A stretch of DNA of 64,000 nt from Isoetes taiwanensis (lineage: Eukaryota > Streptophyta > Lycopodiopsida > Isoetales > Isoetaceae), in the NCBI GenBank assembly GCA_021234155.1, contig JAJEKV010000126.1, positions 2,041,771-2,105,770 of the forward strand, read 5' to 3'. The stretch's first letter is position 1, and the number at the start of each line of letters is the position of its first letter. The position numbers and the translations under genes were made by a program. Below, piece by piece: positions 11,018-22,278 of the stretch. The notes below the pieces were generated by a model. The model was not told the DNA's origin. It saw nothing but the letters and a program-made list of their open reading frames with translations, and made no database searches.

Positions 11018-14000
11018 GTTCATGTTCTCTTTCTTATTGATTGTGGTAGTACACATTGTTTTATTTCCCCAAGGCTGGCAAAGAAACTAGATTTGAATAT
11101 GATTAGTCGGGACCCTAGATATGTGGAGTTGGCTGATGGTAAAATTAAGACTTCTTATGCTAAGGTAGACAATCTTAAATTCCAAGCAGGAGATCTTGAG
11201 TCCCATACTAGTTTTGAAGTATTGAGCCTAGGGAAGTATGATGCTATTCTAAGTATGTGCTGGAAGGATTGCCTTCATCATTAGTGGTTACACCTTTGTC
11301 CCGAAAAAGTTTTAAGAAACAGATTAAGAACGGTTGCATAAGAATGGGATGTGCATTTTTGGGTACAGCAGAGTTACAGGAACAACCTATTGCTCCTGAG
11401 ATCCAGAAAGTGTTGGATGAGTTCTCTGATGTGTTTCCTAAAGAATTAACAGAATTGCCTCCACATAGAATGGTAGATCATGAGATAGAACTTGTTCCTC
11501 GGGCTGAACCTACATCGAGGCCACCATATAGATTTCATGCATTAGAGATGGCCAAATTGAACAAACAGTTAGCGGAATTATTGGAACAAGGGTTTATACG
11601 GCCGAGTGTTTCTCCATTTGGTGCGCCAGTTTTGTTTGTAAAAAAGAAAGATGGGACATTAAGGTTATGTATTCATTACCGCATGCTTAACCAGATTACA
11701 GTGAAGAATAAATATGCATTGCCTAGGGTTGATGAGTTATTTGATCAGTTGGGACAAGCTAAGTATTTCACAAAAATTGATCTACGATCTAGTTATCATC
11801 AGATCCGGATCATGGATACAGATATTTATAAGACTGCCTTTAGGACACGCTACAGACATTACGAGTTTGTTGTAATGCCGTTTGGGTTGACAAATGCTCC
11901 CGCCACTTTTATGCGCCTAATGAATGAGATATTCCGATCTTTCCTGGATAAATTTATATTGGTTTTCTTTGATGATATTTTGTTATATTCCAGGACATTA
12001 GAGGAGCATGTGGAACATGTAAAACAGACATTAGCTATTTTGCGACAAGAGAAGTTGTATGGTAAGTTATCTAAGTGTTCTTTTGCACAAACTAGATTGG
12101 TATATCTTGGGCATGTTATTTCGTAAAAGGGATTAGAGCCGATCCTTCTAAGATTGAGGCAGCTAGAGATTGGCCCACACCAAAGACGGTGAAAGAGGTA
12201 AGATTATTCTTGGGGTTAGGGGTATTACCGCAAATTTGTTCCTAAATTTGCAAAAATTGCTGCTCCTTTGACTTCTTTGTTGGGTAAGAAGAATGATTTG
12301 CATTGGACTGATAGTTGTCAGGAAAGTTTCCAAAAGCTAAAGGATGTTTTGATTAGTGCACCAATTTTAAGGATTACAGACATGAATATACCCTTCCACG
12401 TAGTCACTGATGCTTCTGGGAAAGCTATAGGAGGAGTCTTGCTGCAGGATGGCCGAGTTGGTGCTATTATCTCCTGCTCAACAAAATTACCCAGTGCATG
12501 ATCTGGAAATGTTGGCTATTATCCATGCCTTAAGGGTATGGAGACATTATTTATTGGGTCGTCGTTTCTTTTTGAAGACTAACCACCAAAATCTGAAGTA
12601 TTTTGCAAAACAGCCATATTTGAATAATAGGCAAAGGAGGTGGATGCAATTAAGAGAAGAGTATGATTTTGAAATTGAATATCAACCTGGCAAAGAAAAT
12701 GTGATTGCTGATGCTTTGTCTCGAAGGTCATTTCTAACCTCTATTAGTGTGTTACAAGGGCAATGGGATGCAGATATTCTTAGCAAATTGAGGAATGATC
12801 CATATTTTGCACCTGTGTTGGAGAACCCTCAAGATTTTCCGAGGTATGCATTGTCCAAAGGGGTTTTATATTATAATGGCCGTATGTGTATTCCTAATGA
12901 TCATGAGTTGAGATTGAGGTTGCTATATGAAGCACATGATAGTCCGTTGGCGGGCCACACCACCGGTACACAAAACTTTGAGGAAAATGCGCCAGAATTT
13001 CTTTTGGCCAGGGCAGAAGAAGATAGTTAAGGAGTACGTGGCTAGGTCTTTATCTTGTCAGAAGGTAAAAGCATCAAGGTTTAGAGAGCTTGGAGAATTA
13101 CAACCTTTAGTAATTCCATCTTCTAAGTGGGAGAGTATTTCCATGGACTTCATTGTTGAACTTCCCCGGACATGTTCAGGTTATGATGCAATTTATGTTG
13201 TGGTTGATTGATTAACTAAGCAGGCCCATTTTATGCCTACGAAGACTACTGCTACGGCAATGGATATTGCTAAGTTATTTGTTAAGGAGATTTTTAGGTT
13301 GCATGGGATGACGACCACTATTTCATCAGATCAAGATACAAAGTTTATGAGCCAATTTTGGCAAGGGTTATTTCAAAATATTGGGACTAAGTTACATGTC
13401 AGTACATCTTATCGTCCTCAAGCAGATGGCCAAGTGGAGCGAGTTAATCAAATCTTGGAGGATATGCTCAGAATGTATGTGCCTAGTCAACCAAAGGTAT
13501 GGGATTCCTATTTGTATTTGGCTGAGTTTGCATACAATAACACTTATCAAGATTCCATTGAAATGAGTCCTTTTGAGGCAATGTATGGTAAGGAGTGTCG
13601 TTGTCCTCCTAACTGGAGAGATCCCCAATGCAATGTTGAAGCAGCTAATGAAGTAGCGGAGGACATGGAAGCTCAGCTAAGGAGACTTCGACAGAATTTG
13701 GCTGTGGCACAAAATAGACAGAAGCAGTATGCAAATGAGAGACGTAGACCACTTGAATTTCAAAAAGGGGATTATGTGTTCTTGAGGATTAATCCCAAGC
13801 AGAGTTCACTGGCATTTAAAAGTGCAGGTAAATGGGCCCCTAGCTATGCGGGTCCGTATGAAATTTTGGAACATATTGGCAAGGTGGCTTATAGATTGGA
13901 GTTGCCCTCGCACTTGAAAGTACATAATGTCTTTCACATGAGTAACTTAAGGAAGTATGTGTTTGATCCTTCCCATATGTCGGGGGACGATGATTTGGTA

Positions 14001-14177
14001 AGCAGAGAGAACTTCCTGTACCCCCGACCAGAACGTATTCTGCGAGAGGAAACCCGTCGCTTAAGGAGGCGAACAATACGTAGATTTTTGGTTCAATGGG
14101 CGGGTTGTCCTGAGGAAGATGCCACATGGGAAGATGCCAATTGGATTCTTCGTGAGTTTCCGGAGATGCACCCATGA
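11018..14177 (+). pseudogene. pol: Ty3/gypsy protease-pol, copy C (best preserved)
   Basis: Protease with Asp-Cys-Gly at 11039-11047, then a frame change near 11260. A 289-codon open frame (11257-12126) holds the protease-RT linker and the RT core; its FFDDILLYS motif starts near 11968, and it ends in TAA at 12124-12126. RNase H starts before a frameshift near 12450-12500 and continues to about 13030. The integrase zinc region is broken near 12958 and lacks the first Cys of C-x2-C. The integrase core carries the shared TGA at 13209-13211. The final 314-codon frame (13233-14177) contains the remaining catalytic acidic residues and the chromodomain. RT and the integrase C-terminus are complete blocks, but the polyprotein is not continuous. 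Confidence 0.92.
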
Positions 14178-14194
14178 GGACATGGGTTGAATTT

Positions 14195-14206
14195 TTGGAG
14201 GAGAGA
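14195..14206 (+). other. Polypurine tract, copy C
   Basis: TTGGAGGAGAGA followed by C and the canonical LTR start TGTAACGG. Confidence 0.82.
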
Positions 14207-14207
14207 C

Positions 14208-16552
14208 TGTAACGGACCTAGGATTTTGAGGTATATTGTGGAATTATTTTATTAAAGGATGCAAAGGAATATTAATCAAAATATCACGCATGCAGAGTAA
14301 TACGTCGTATATGTAGAGATTATACGGACAGAATACTGGTGTCTAAAAATAAGAATAAGCATAGTGGAAAAGCATTTGGAAGGAGATAGATTGCAGAGGG
14401 ATTGCTGAAGGAGCGAATTGCGTGCAGAGCTCTGGGAGCGTGTTGGAGTGCAGAAGAATCAAGCGGGATTCCAGGTGGGGATCAAGTCTTACATCTGGGG
14501 TTTTTCTAGCGTTAGTATTATTAATGATTGTCTCTGGAACATAGCATAGATCTGGAATTGAATGATATTGGCGTGGTTATAAACAAGCATGCATGGTTTG
14601 TAGATAGAGATTTTGAATACTTAGAAAATCATCTAGTTTAATAAGATCCAATAATCTTCATCATGTAAATCTTCCAATCCATTACACCATTACAGAAGAA
14701 GTTGGGAAAGCTTAGAATGACCAAAATCCTTGAAGGATGAATCCAGAAATAATGCAGAGGCAGGAACTGGAAAGACGGGCAGGTTTTTTATTTGCATGTC
14801 GCTAACTAATGACGGCGGTATAATCCGTTGATCCCGGTGTTTAAAAGCATGGAACAGCCCTGGAATGGGCCGATTTGGGCCTTAAAGAGGTCGATTTGGC
14901 ATCATAAGGAAGAATCAAGGAGTTTTCATCAAGATTTGGCAGCCACAAATCTGATTTTGGGAGCCAAGAACTGCTTGGAAATTGCCCGATTTGGGCCATA
15001 AAACATCAGAAATGATCTGGAAACTCCTTGGCAAGTAAAATCGGCAGGATTCAAGAGGTTTTGGGGCTGATTCGATGGCCTGGAGGCCGGAATTTGGAGA
15101 TGCAAATGAAGTTCGTGCCTGTTAACGTAGTTAGGGTTAGGTGTTAACAATTAATTTTTAGTTAGTAAGGCAATAGTTAGTAAGGTTAAGAAATTAAAGC
15201 TAAGGTTATAAGTTAAATTACAATAGTAAGGGTTAGTTGGAGCAAGGGATAGGTTCGAATTGATTAAAAGCCGAGGCCCTTGTTAAGGCGGTTTATGCTA
15301 ATAGTCATAACTACATGAGCAATCTAGTAAGCTAGCTAGTTATAATTTAAAAAGCCTTTGGAATTAGTTAAAGTAAGAGAGAAAATAAAAACACAAGACA
15401 TAAGTGTTCCGTATGGAGGAAGTTTATAACGGAAGCATAATAATAATTGAATGCTATAGTTTAGACATCATTTAAGCCTTAAATATGGATATTAACCTTG
15501 TTGTTAGTGAATCTTGGAATGGGGTAGATAATTGTCTTTTATTTGATGGTGATAGTTGCATATTGCATTATTGAGGCTATCATAATTATTGAATCGTGGT
15601 TGAACTTTTCCGTGTTACATAGAGTGTGTATGGAATTAACTTGATGTAAGCTTGTTAAGGCATGGGTTATAATGATGGGAATTATGTAATTATCTATGAT
15701 GTAATTCTTTGATATAGACCTCTGGGGCCGGAGTCTAGGTGCGATGGTCTAGACTCACGGTTTTACTGAAAGCTATGCAAATGGTAATATTTGAACATCG
15801 GGCGTTGGTACCGTATGGTACAACGTCATGCACAATAAGTGGTCCTCCAATGCCGGACGCCTTGGATGGATGGGTGTGTACACACGTGGTTACCCCCGCC
15901 TCTATGTCATCGGCCCGATCACCGAAGTTGACCTTGCTCGGACCCAGAGGAATATTGGTTGCAATGTTGATGCTACGGTTGCTTGGTTATTGTGTATGTG
16001 GTTTTAATGTTGGAATCAAGTTGCAATGGCTATGCTTGGTATAATTATGCATTGTGGTTATGCTTGTTGGATTAATTACTTGGGTTGCAGGGGCGAGGTT
16101 ACGGTAAGGCTACGTTATTGTTCTAAGTTAACGCTTTGTGATTATTAATGCTAGACATGTCCTAGATTCCCCGATCCCCACTTAGTCCGTGTGACTAACC
16201 CCGTGGTTAATGGTGTAAGCAGAAGTGCGAGATGCTCCGGAGAGTAGTCAAGCTTCAGAAAGGCGAGAGTAGAAGAGTGTGGATTGTTATTCAGTAAACT
16301 TGACTATTAATACTATTAATATTATATATGGGCTTAAAGCTATAATTATTTTAAAACTTTGGTTGTGGTGTGGGGTTTTTGCTGAGCAATGGCAAGTATA
16401 ACTTTTGGGACCTTAGAGCACGTATAAAGATTAAATTCTTTACCTAAGTATGCATGTATTAATTTCTTGAGTTGCAACGGTTAAATAGATCCAACGGTAG
16501 AGATCGATGGGATCTCCAGTTACCGAGAGGTTAACTGGCCAGGCCCGTCACA
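14208..16552 (+). repeat. Terminal Ty3/gypsy LTR closing the array
   Basis: The LTR starts TGTAACGG and ends CCGTCACA, near-perfect inverted ends. Just before the end it carries about 10 extra bases (CTGGCCAGGC near 16535-16545) absent from the other two LTRs. After 16552 the sequence changes to unrelated repeat DNA and there is no primer-binding site, so this is the right edge of the array. The flanking target duplication cannot be tested because the left edge is outside the window. Confidence 0.9.
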
Positions 16553-17960
16553 AAAAAGGTGGTTGTCTAGAAATCCTTGTAAACCTTTTTTACTAATAGA
16601 TCTTGTTTCATATCATAGTCTTCAAAAGTAATGTCTTCCAACGAAAAACCTACATTCAAGCTTTAACTTCCAACCCATATTCGCAGTTAGGCCACAACTT
16701 AGGGTTGAAGAAAAGGTGCCTATATAGATATTCTTATAACTTCCATCATTAAAAGATAGAACTTCCAACATAAGTTGGAAGCTTTGACTTTTTAAGGTGC
16801 TTATGTAGAAGCTCTCTTTTCTAAAATGTGCCGTTCTGGAGATCTTTTTAAACCTCCACAGAACAAAGAACTTCCAACACAAGCTGGAAGCCAGCCCACA
16901 TCTTAGATTTGAAGGAGGTGCTTATCTAGAAGCTCTCATTCTAAACGCCAAAGAACTTTTTAATAGATCTTGCTTCATATCATAGTCTTCAAAAGTAATG
17001 TCTTTCAATGAAAAACCTACAAGCTTCAACTTCCAACCCATGTTGGCAGTTAGGCCACAACTTAGGGTTGAAGAAAATGTGCTTGTATAGATATTCTTAT
17101 AACCTCCATCATCGGAATAGCTTCATATCACAGTCTGCAAAAGTAATGTATTCCAACAAAAAGCCTACAAGCTTCAACTTCCAACCCATGTTGGCAGTTA
17201 TGCCACAACTTAGGGTCGAAGAAAAGATGCTTATAGACTTCCAACACAAGTTGGAAGCTTTGACCTTTTAAGGTGCTTATGTAGAAGCTCTTTTTTCCTA
17301 GAAATCCAACTTCCAACACATGTTGGAAGTGAGGTCGCATCTTAGACTTAGAAAAGGTACGTATCTAGAAGCTCTCATTCTCAAAGCCGTTGCAAGTTTA
17401 GAAATCCAACTTCCAGCACATGTTGGAGTGATGCCACAACCCATTTTAAAAACTTCTACAACAAATCAAAATGTAAAATTCAACTACCAATTTTGAAAAA
17501 CTTACATTCAAGCTTCAACTTCTAAGCCCGTGTTGGAAGGTAGGCCACAATTTAGGGTTGCAGAAAAGGTGCTTTTATAGATATTAACCTCCATCATTAG
17601 AATATAGAACTTTCAACACAAGTTGGAAGCTTTAGCTTTTTAAGTGCTTATGTAGAAGCTCTCGTTCTAAAGTGTGCTTCTCTAAAGATTCTTTTAAAGC
17701 TCCATAAAACCAAAAAATTCCAACACATGTTGGAGGTAAGGCCACATTTTAGACTTGGAAAATGTACTAGAAGGTTCCATTCAAAAAACCTCTACTCAAC
17801 ACATGTTGGAAGTGATGCCATGACCTCATTTGAAAACCTCCATAAGAAAACACCATGTAAAATTCAACTACCAATTTAAAAAACATACATTTAAGCTTCA
17901 ACTTCCAACATGGGTTGGAAGTTAGACCACAACCTCTTATAACCCCCAACAACTACCAAT
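16553..17960. repeat. Composite palindrome-rich repeat block
   Basis: Non-coding DNA in which a short imperfect palindrome recurs more than ten times. It has CTTCCAAC and GTTGGAAG arms around a 4-nt centre (ACAA, ACAT, CCAT and similar). Higher-order segments recur too: the phrase TTCATATCATAGTCTTCAAA appears at about 16606 and 16973, and in diverged form near 17123. The motifs AGGTGCTTATGTAGAAGCTC and GGCCACAACTTAGGGTTG return in the same relative order. Small open frames occur on both strands but follow the repeats and have no family signature. It may be a decayed satellite or cluster of foldback elements. Confidence 0.75.
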
Positions 17961-18110
17961 TTCAAAACCAAAACGAGAAAGTAGGTATGCGATTCAAAAA
18001 GCAAGTACATGTGGCCATGAACATTAAATAATTTAGTATCCTTAAATGGAATGCCATCAATCCGAGCTATCGGATCGGAATTGTCGAATGGGCGAGCATG
18101 CATCTCTCCC

Positions 18111-18133
18111 ATGCATGCATGCATTGCATGCAT
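18111..18133. repeat. ATGC simple palindromic repeat
   Basis: A run of ATGC units broken once by a T (ATGCATGCATGCATT then GCATGCAT), self-complementary. The surrounding stretches 17961-18450 and 18525-19056 show no gene I can support. Confidence 0.7.
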
Positions 18134-18450
18134 TTTCTGAGGCTATGGTTCGTTTAGGGATCGCTATTCCTTGCAGGTTCTTCATCGACTTCTCATCGGT
18201 GTTTTCTCCTCTCTCAGCAGCTCCCTTGACTCCCACTCGCCCTCCCTTCATGTATATATTATTATAAATGTTGTTTTTTGTCGCGTGCCATGCGTGACCA
18301 GCCCCTTGCGTTTTGAGGTTTTTTCTCTATTGGTTTTTTGTTGGTGATGTGCAAGTTCAGGGGTGATGTGCGACTTCGGTATTCTCTGTGGAGCGTGGGT
18401 TGTTTTTTGTGGGAACGTTTAGCAGCCTTGCGTTGTCCAAGCCCCTTGCC

Positions 18451-18524
18451 GAGATTTTATCGCTAGGGTTTTTCCTTAAAAACCCGAAAGGGCGGAGTTT
18501 TTTAATCCCGGCGATAAACTCTCG
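18451..18524. repeat. Structured GC-rich hairpin module, copy 1
   Basis: Outer arms (TTTATCGCTAGGG left, CCCGGCGATAAA right) can pair across an inner short hairpin CCCGAAAGGG. A diverged copy with the same order of blocks lies at 39527-39595. Function unknown. Confidence 0.55.
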
Positions 18525-19056
18525 ACAGGTACACTAGCCAACATCTGTAGCACACAATTTTATTTGGGGTCCAGGTGTTATAACTTGATATTCCCTATAT
18601 TTTTCATTTTTTGGGTAGCCTGTGATATACAGCTACCCACTTTATACCATTGTAGAAAAACTGCTAAGATGATTGAAAAGCCTAGCTATTTTCTCCTCTC
18701 TCAGCAGCTCCCTCGACTCTCTTTATTTGATACCAGACAGGGGAGGGGCTTCTCCCTGCCTGGCTTGTCAATCTGGCGTCTCTTTCCATGTTGTGACATG
18801 TTCTTCCCCGATCTTGTCCCTTTTTTGGCCATCTTTCAACCTTAGAGCTCGATCCCATTTTGATAAGGAAGTTCCCTTTTTGTCGGGAGCTTTTGTCTAT
18901 TTTCATGCGAGCCCTTTTCGAGAATACACATTAACACTAATAGCATCTTTTAACAGCACGCACACATGTAATTAAAATAACATATTTTTGACAAGAATTG
19001 GCTTCTTAAAAAATGGTGCATTCTTCCCGCTTTCTAAAAGTCTCCCAGGCTGAAGC

Positions 19057-19404
19057 TGATAGAACTAGTGCAAAACCATCACAAACCCGCAAGATCAACT
19101 CAAGAGATAGAATAGAAGACAAGAACAACTCTATTGAGAAAAGCAATAGGAAATACAGTCTCTACTTCTGAGCATTGCATAGTACATAACGTACAATCAA
19201 TATATACAACCAGTGAGACTAAGAATAGTAGTCTACCGTTTAACCACCGTCCACTAATTACGGCACTGATTTAGGGTCGGTGCTCAGTGCTGACAAAGTG
19301 CTGCCTTCTGTCAATTTCAACACCTTCTCAGCATCTGTGTGTTAAGTGATGAACCACTGCTGTTTCAGCACATTATGCTTAGTCAGCATATTTATATTCC
19401 AACA
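19057..19404 (-). repeat. Copia 1 3' LTR
   Basis: 348 bp; on the minus strand it reads TGTTGG...CTATCA, the usual TG...CA ends. It is longer than its partner mainly through extra bases near 19080-19095 and 19275-19285. Confidence 0.93.
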
Positions 19405-19413
19405 CTCTCCCTT
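19405..19413 (-). other. Copia 1 polypurine tract
   Basis: On the minus strand AAGGGAGAG directly precedes the 3' LTR start TGTTGG. Confidence 0.75.
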
Positions 19414-19440
19414 AAATGTTGCTGATTAAGCAGAAGTAAA

Positions 19441-20224
19441 TCAGCTGAAACCAAGGTAATCCTTCTCTCCCTTCAGCTGCAATTTCTTCATGCCCAAGCT
19501 CTCCTTCACAATGATGAACTTAGATCCAACTAATGGTTTGGTAAAGCCATCAGCAAACTGATCCTGTGAGGAGCAATGAACAAGTTGAGAAGATCCCATT
19601 TGGATCTGCTCACGGACAAAACACAAGTGGGTGTCAAGGTATTTCGTCTTTGGGTGGTACTTAGCATCCTTGGCAAGATGGATCGTACTTGTGTTGTCAC
19701 ACAATATAACAGCCGAGGATGGAGGTACTTGCAGATCTGTCCACAAATGTTTAAGCCACAACAATTCCTGCATCCCAACACTGAGTGCTTTGAATTCTGC
19801 CTCCGTGGTGCTGATTGACACTGTAGACTATCTTTTGGACAACCATGTCAGTATGTTAGGTCCTATGAACGTGACCATCCCTGTTGTGGATCTCCTGCTA
19901 TCATGACAGTTAGCATGATCTGCATCAACAAAGACTTTCAGCTGGAAATCAGAGGACCTCTGATAAAAGAGACCTTCCTGTGAAGTCCCCTTCAGATATG
20001 CCACCAGTCTTTTAGCAGCCTTCCAGTGCGACTGCCTGGGATTGCTCATGAAATCTGCTCAGCACTCCCACAGCAAAAGAGATATCAGGTCTAGTGACTG
20101 TGAGATATATCATCGCCTCTACCAAGCTTCGATAGAGTGTGGGATCGCACTCCTCACCATCGAAATCAAGCTCAAGCCTTGTGCCTGGATCAAAAGGACT
20201 TATCACAGCCTTGCAATCTTGCAT
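19441..20224 (-). pseudogene. pol: Copia 1 RNase H region
   Basis: Conceptual minus-strand translation gives copia RNase H signatures: a DADHANC block near 19900-19940, then STTEAEFKAL, then the ILCDNTS block around 19690-19720. It ends with the typical FADGFTKPL segment and a stop at 19441. Two overlapping frames (20224-20012 and 20049-19828) cover the upstream part, showing a frameshift near 20030-20049. A third frame holds the C-terminal 126 codons. Together they form the 3' end of the polyprotein next to the polypurine tract. Confidence 0.9.
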
Positions 20225-20947
20225 ACGATACTGCTATAACATTTCTTTGATATATTTCTGCTGAGAAAGATAGATACCATCTGAGTGCTGCCACACTTCT
20301 ACACCTAAACAGTAATGCATAAGGCCAAGGTCAGTCATCTCGAAGGACGAAGATAACTTCAACTTCAATGTAGAAATCAGCACATCAGCATCTCCTGTGA
20401 TGATGAAATCATCGACATACAAAACCACAATGCACATTCGGCCTTCATGTGATTTGTAATAAAGATTGGGATCTGCTGCACTTCTGCTGAATCCCTGCTC
20501 AAGAAAGAAAGCATTAATTTTCGCATACCAACATCTTGGAGCCTACTTCAAGCCGTAAATGCTTTTCTTCAAATGACAAACCAGCTGCTCCTTCCCTTGA
20601 ACAACAAATCCTGGAGGTTGAGTCATATAGACTTCGTCCTCCAAATCACCATTCAAAAAAGCAGACTTAATGTCCATTTGAAATATTAACCTACCCATTG
20701 CAGCAATAGCTATAACTGATCTGATAGTGGACATTCTGGCTACGGGAGCAAAGTCTTCATCATAATCTAAACCTTTTTTCTGTGCAAAACCCTTGGCTAC
20801 AAGTCTAGCTTTGTGCTTTGACACTGTCCCATCAGCATGAAATTTGGTTTTAAATACCCACTTACAGCCAATAACTTGCTTATCAGCTGGGAGTTCAACC
20901 AATTCCCATGTGCCTTGCTTCGGCAATTGAGAGTATTCTTCTTCCAT
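20225..20947 (-). pseudogene. pol: Copia 1 reverse transcriptase
   Basis: The frame 20947-20543 carries the conserved copia RT N-terminal region (WVFKTK, KARLVAKGF, FQMDIKSAFLNG). The catalytic YVDD is encoded at 20408-20419 in the frame ending at 20234, within LYVDDFIITGD. A stop or frame break lies between them around 20440-20545, so RT is split. Motifs and order are those of Ty1/copia. Confidence 0.92.
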
Positions 20948-20978
20948 TGCATGCTGCCACTGCGGATCACTAGCTGCT

Positions 20979-21344
20979 TCATGAAAGGTGTGTGGAGACC
21001 TTTGTCACTAAGGCAAAGTTACATGATCCATTAGACTTCTCATGTTTCTCCATCAGACGTGCTGATCTCCTAGGTTCAACAACAGGTACAACAGGTGTTG
21101 TAACCGGTTCTGCAACAATTTGTTTCTCCTTGAGACGTGCTGATCTCCTAGGTTCAACAACAGGAGGTATAGCAGGTGCTATAATAGGTGCTGTAACAGG
21201 TGCTGGATCAGGTGCTACAATACCTTCATGTGTGTTGGACTCCCCCTGAAAGTAACCAACCTGCTCATGGACCATAGGGCGAGTGGGATTGGGATCATCC
21301 CGTGCCACTACTTCAGGCAAATGTGAGTCCACTGGAGAAACCAC
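20979..21344 (-). pseudogene. pol: Copia 1 integrase-RT linker with duplicated motif
   Basis: A Pro/Ala/Val-rich linker. The phrase VEPRRSARL occurs twice, followed by KEKQ or MEKH, consistent with a short internal duplication. Such Pro-rich linkers are common between copia integrase and RT. No catalytic residues. Confidence 0.7.
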
Positions 21345-21379
21345 TAGAGAGGGAGAGAAAGGTCTACCAGCAGCTACTA

Positions 21380-22278
21380 TCAGATCTCAAACATCCAAGC
21401 TGCTGTCATTGTGAACTGCAGGAGAATCATTGGAAGATATACCATCATACACAACATCTTCAATGAACTGAACTGACTGCTTACAATAACCTGCTTGTTG
21501 GAAGGATCATACAACTTATAACCTTTCTGATTTTCTGGATACCCAATGAAGATGGCTTTGACAGCCTTGTTATGCAACTTTCCATACTTTTTCAGCTTTT
21601 CAGCAGGTATGGAAGCATAAGCCAAGCATCCAAACACCCTCAAATAAGACACATCTGGTTTCATTCTCCAAAATGCTTCATAAGGAGTCACATTTTGGAC
21701 TGCCTTAGTAGGCGACCTGTTTGCAAATATGTTGTTGTCACTACTGCCTCTCCCCAAAAAGATTCAGGCAGTTGCTTGTGACTCATCATAGATCTTGCGA
21801 AATCAAGCAAAGATCTATTCCTCCTTTCAGCTACCCCATTTTGTGGATGAGCATAAGGAATACCTTTCTAGGTATTTCTTTCAATACCTTATTCCATGAG
21901 AAACTCATCAAAGGCATTAGAAACATATTCGCCTCCATTGGCACTTCTCAACTTTTTTATTACTAATCCTGTCTGCTTTTCGACTGCTGCTTTGAAGGCC
22001 TTGAACTTGCCAAGCACCTCAGATTTGCAGTGCAAAGTGTACACCCAAGTGTACCTACTAAAATCATCAATCAGGGTCAAGAAATACCTCTTTCCACCTA
22101 GTGAAACATCAGGCATATAGCACAAATCAAAATGCAACAGCTCAAGGGGTTGAGTTGCTCGATGAATAGCCTGCTGTGGAAAAGGCTGTTGAGGTTGCTT
22201 TCCGAGATGGCATGCAGCACACTCAAGCTTGACACATTTCAGAGAGGGAATACATGGAACCATCTTGTTCTTGTACAA
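21380..22278 (-). pseudogene. pol: Copia 1 integrase
   Basis: The integrase core begins with LLHFDLCYMP (first acidic residue) and LIDDFSRYTWVY. The second catalytic position, normally Asp in an RSDNGGEY-type motif, reads RSANGGEY: the codon at 21940-21942 (minus strand GCC) is Ala. The third acidic residue lies in QNGVAERRN at about 21818-21842, in a different frame. The C-terminal part (21757-21380) keeps the conserved VFGCLAYASIP and IFIGYPENQKGYKLYDP blocks. An Ala at a DDE position would abolish catalysis if real. Confidence 0.9.

Larger units (their letters stand above)
1..16552 (+). mobile_element. Tandem array of three Ty3/gypsy chromovirus copies sharing LTRs
   Basis: Three internal regions of one element follow each other head to tail. 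Equivalent pol positions lie at 1, 5800 and 11578, giving spacings of 5799 and 5778 bp. Only one LTR separates neighbouring internals (internal-LTR-internal-LTR-internal-LTR), and the array ends with the LTR at 14208-16552. The order protease, reverse transcriptase, RNase H, integrase, chromodomain defines a Ty3/gypsy chromovirus. Long AT-rich stretches are identical between copies, so the duplication is recent or has been homogenised. The first copy is cut by the window start, so its 5' end and the array's left boundary are not visible. Single shared LTRs are what unequal recombination between LTRs produces (inference); an assembly expansion is the alternative. Confidence 0.93.

Noticed and set aside
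17128-17340. Repetitive small proteins in the 16.6-18.0 kb block
   Set aside because: Open in several frames on both strands, following the palindromic repeat; no start context or family signature.
16553-17960. CRISPR-like array of palindromic repeats
   Set aside because: Repeat spacing is irregular, spacers are themselves repeated, and the context is a plant nuclear genome.
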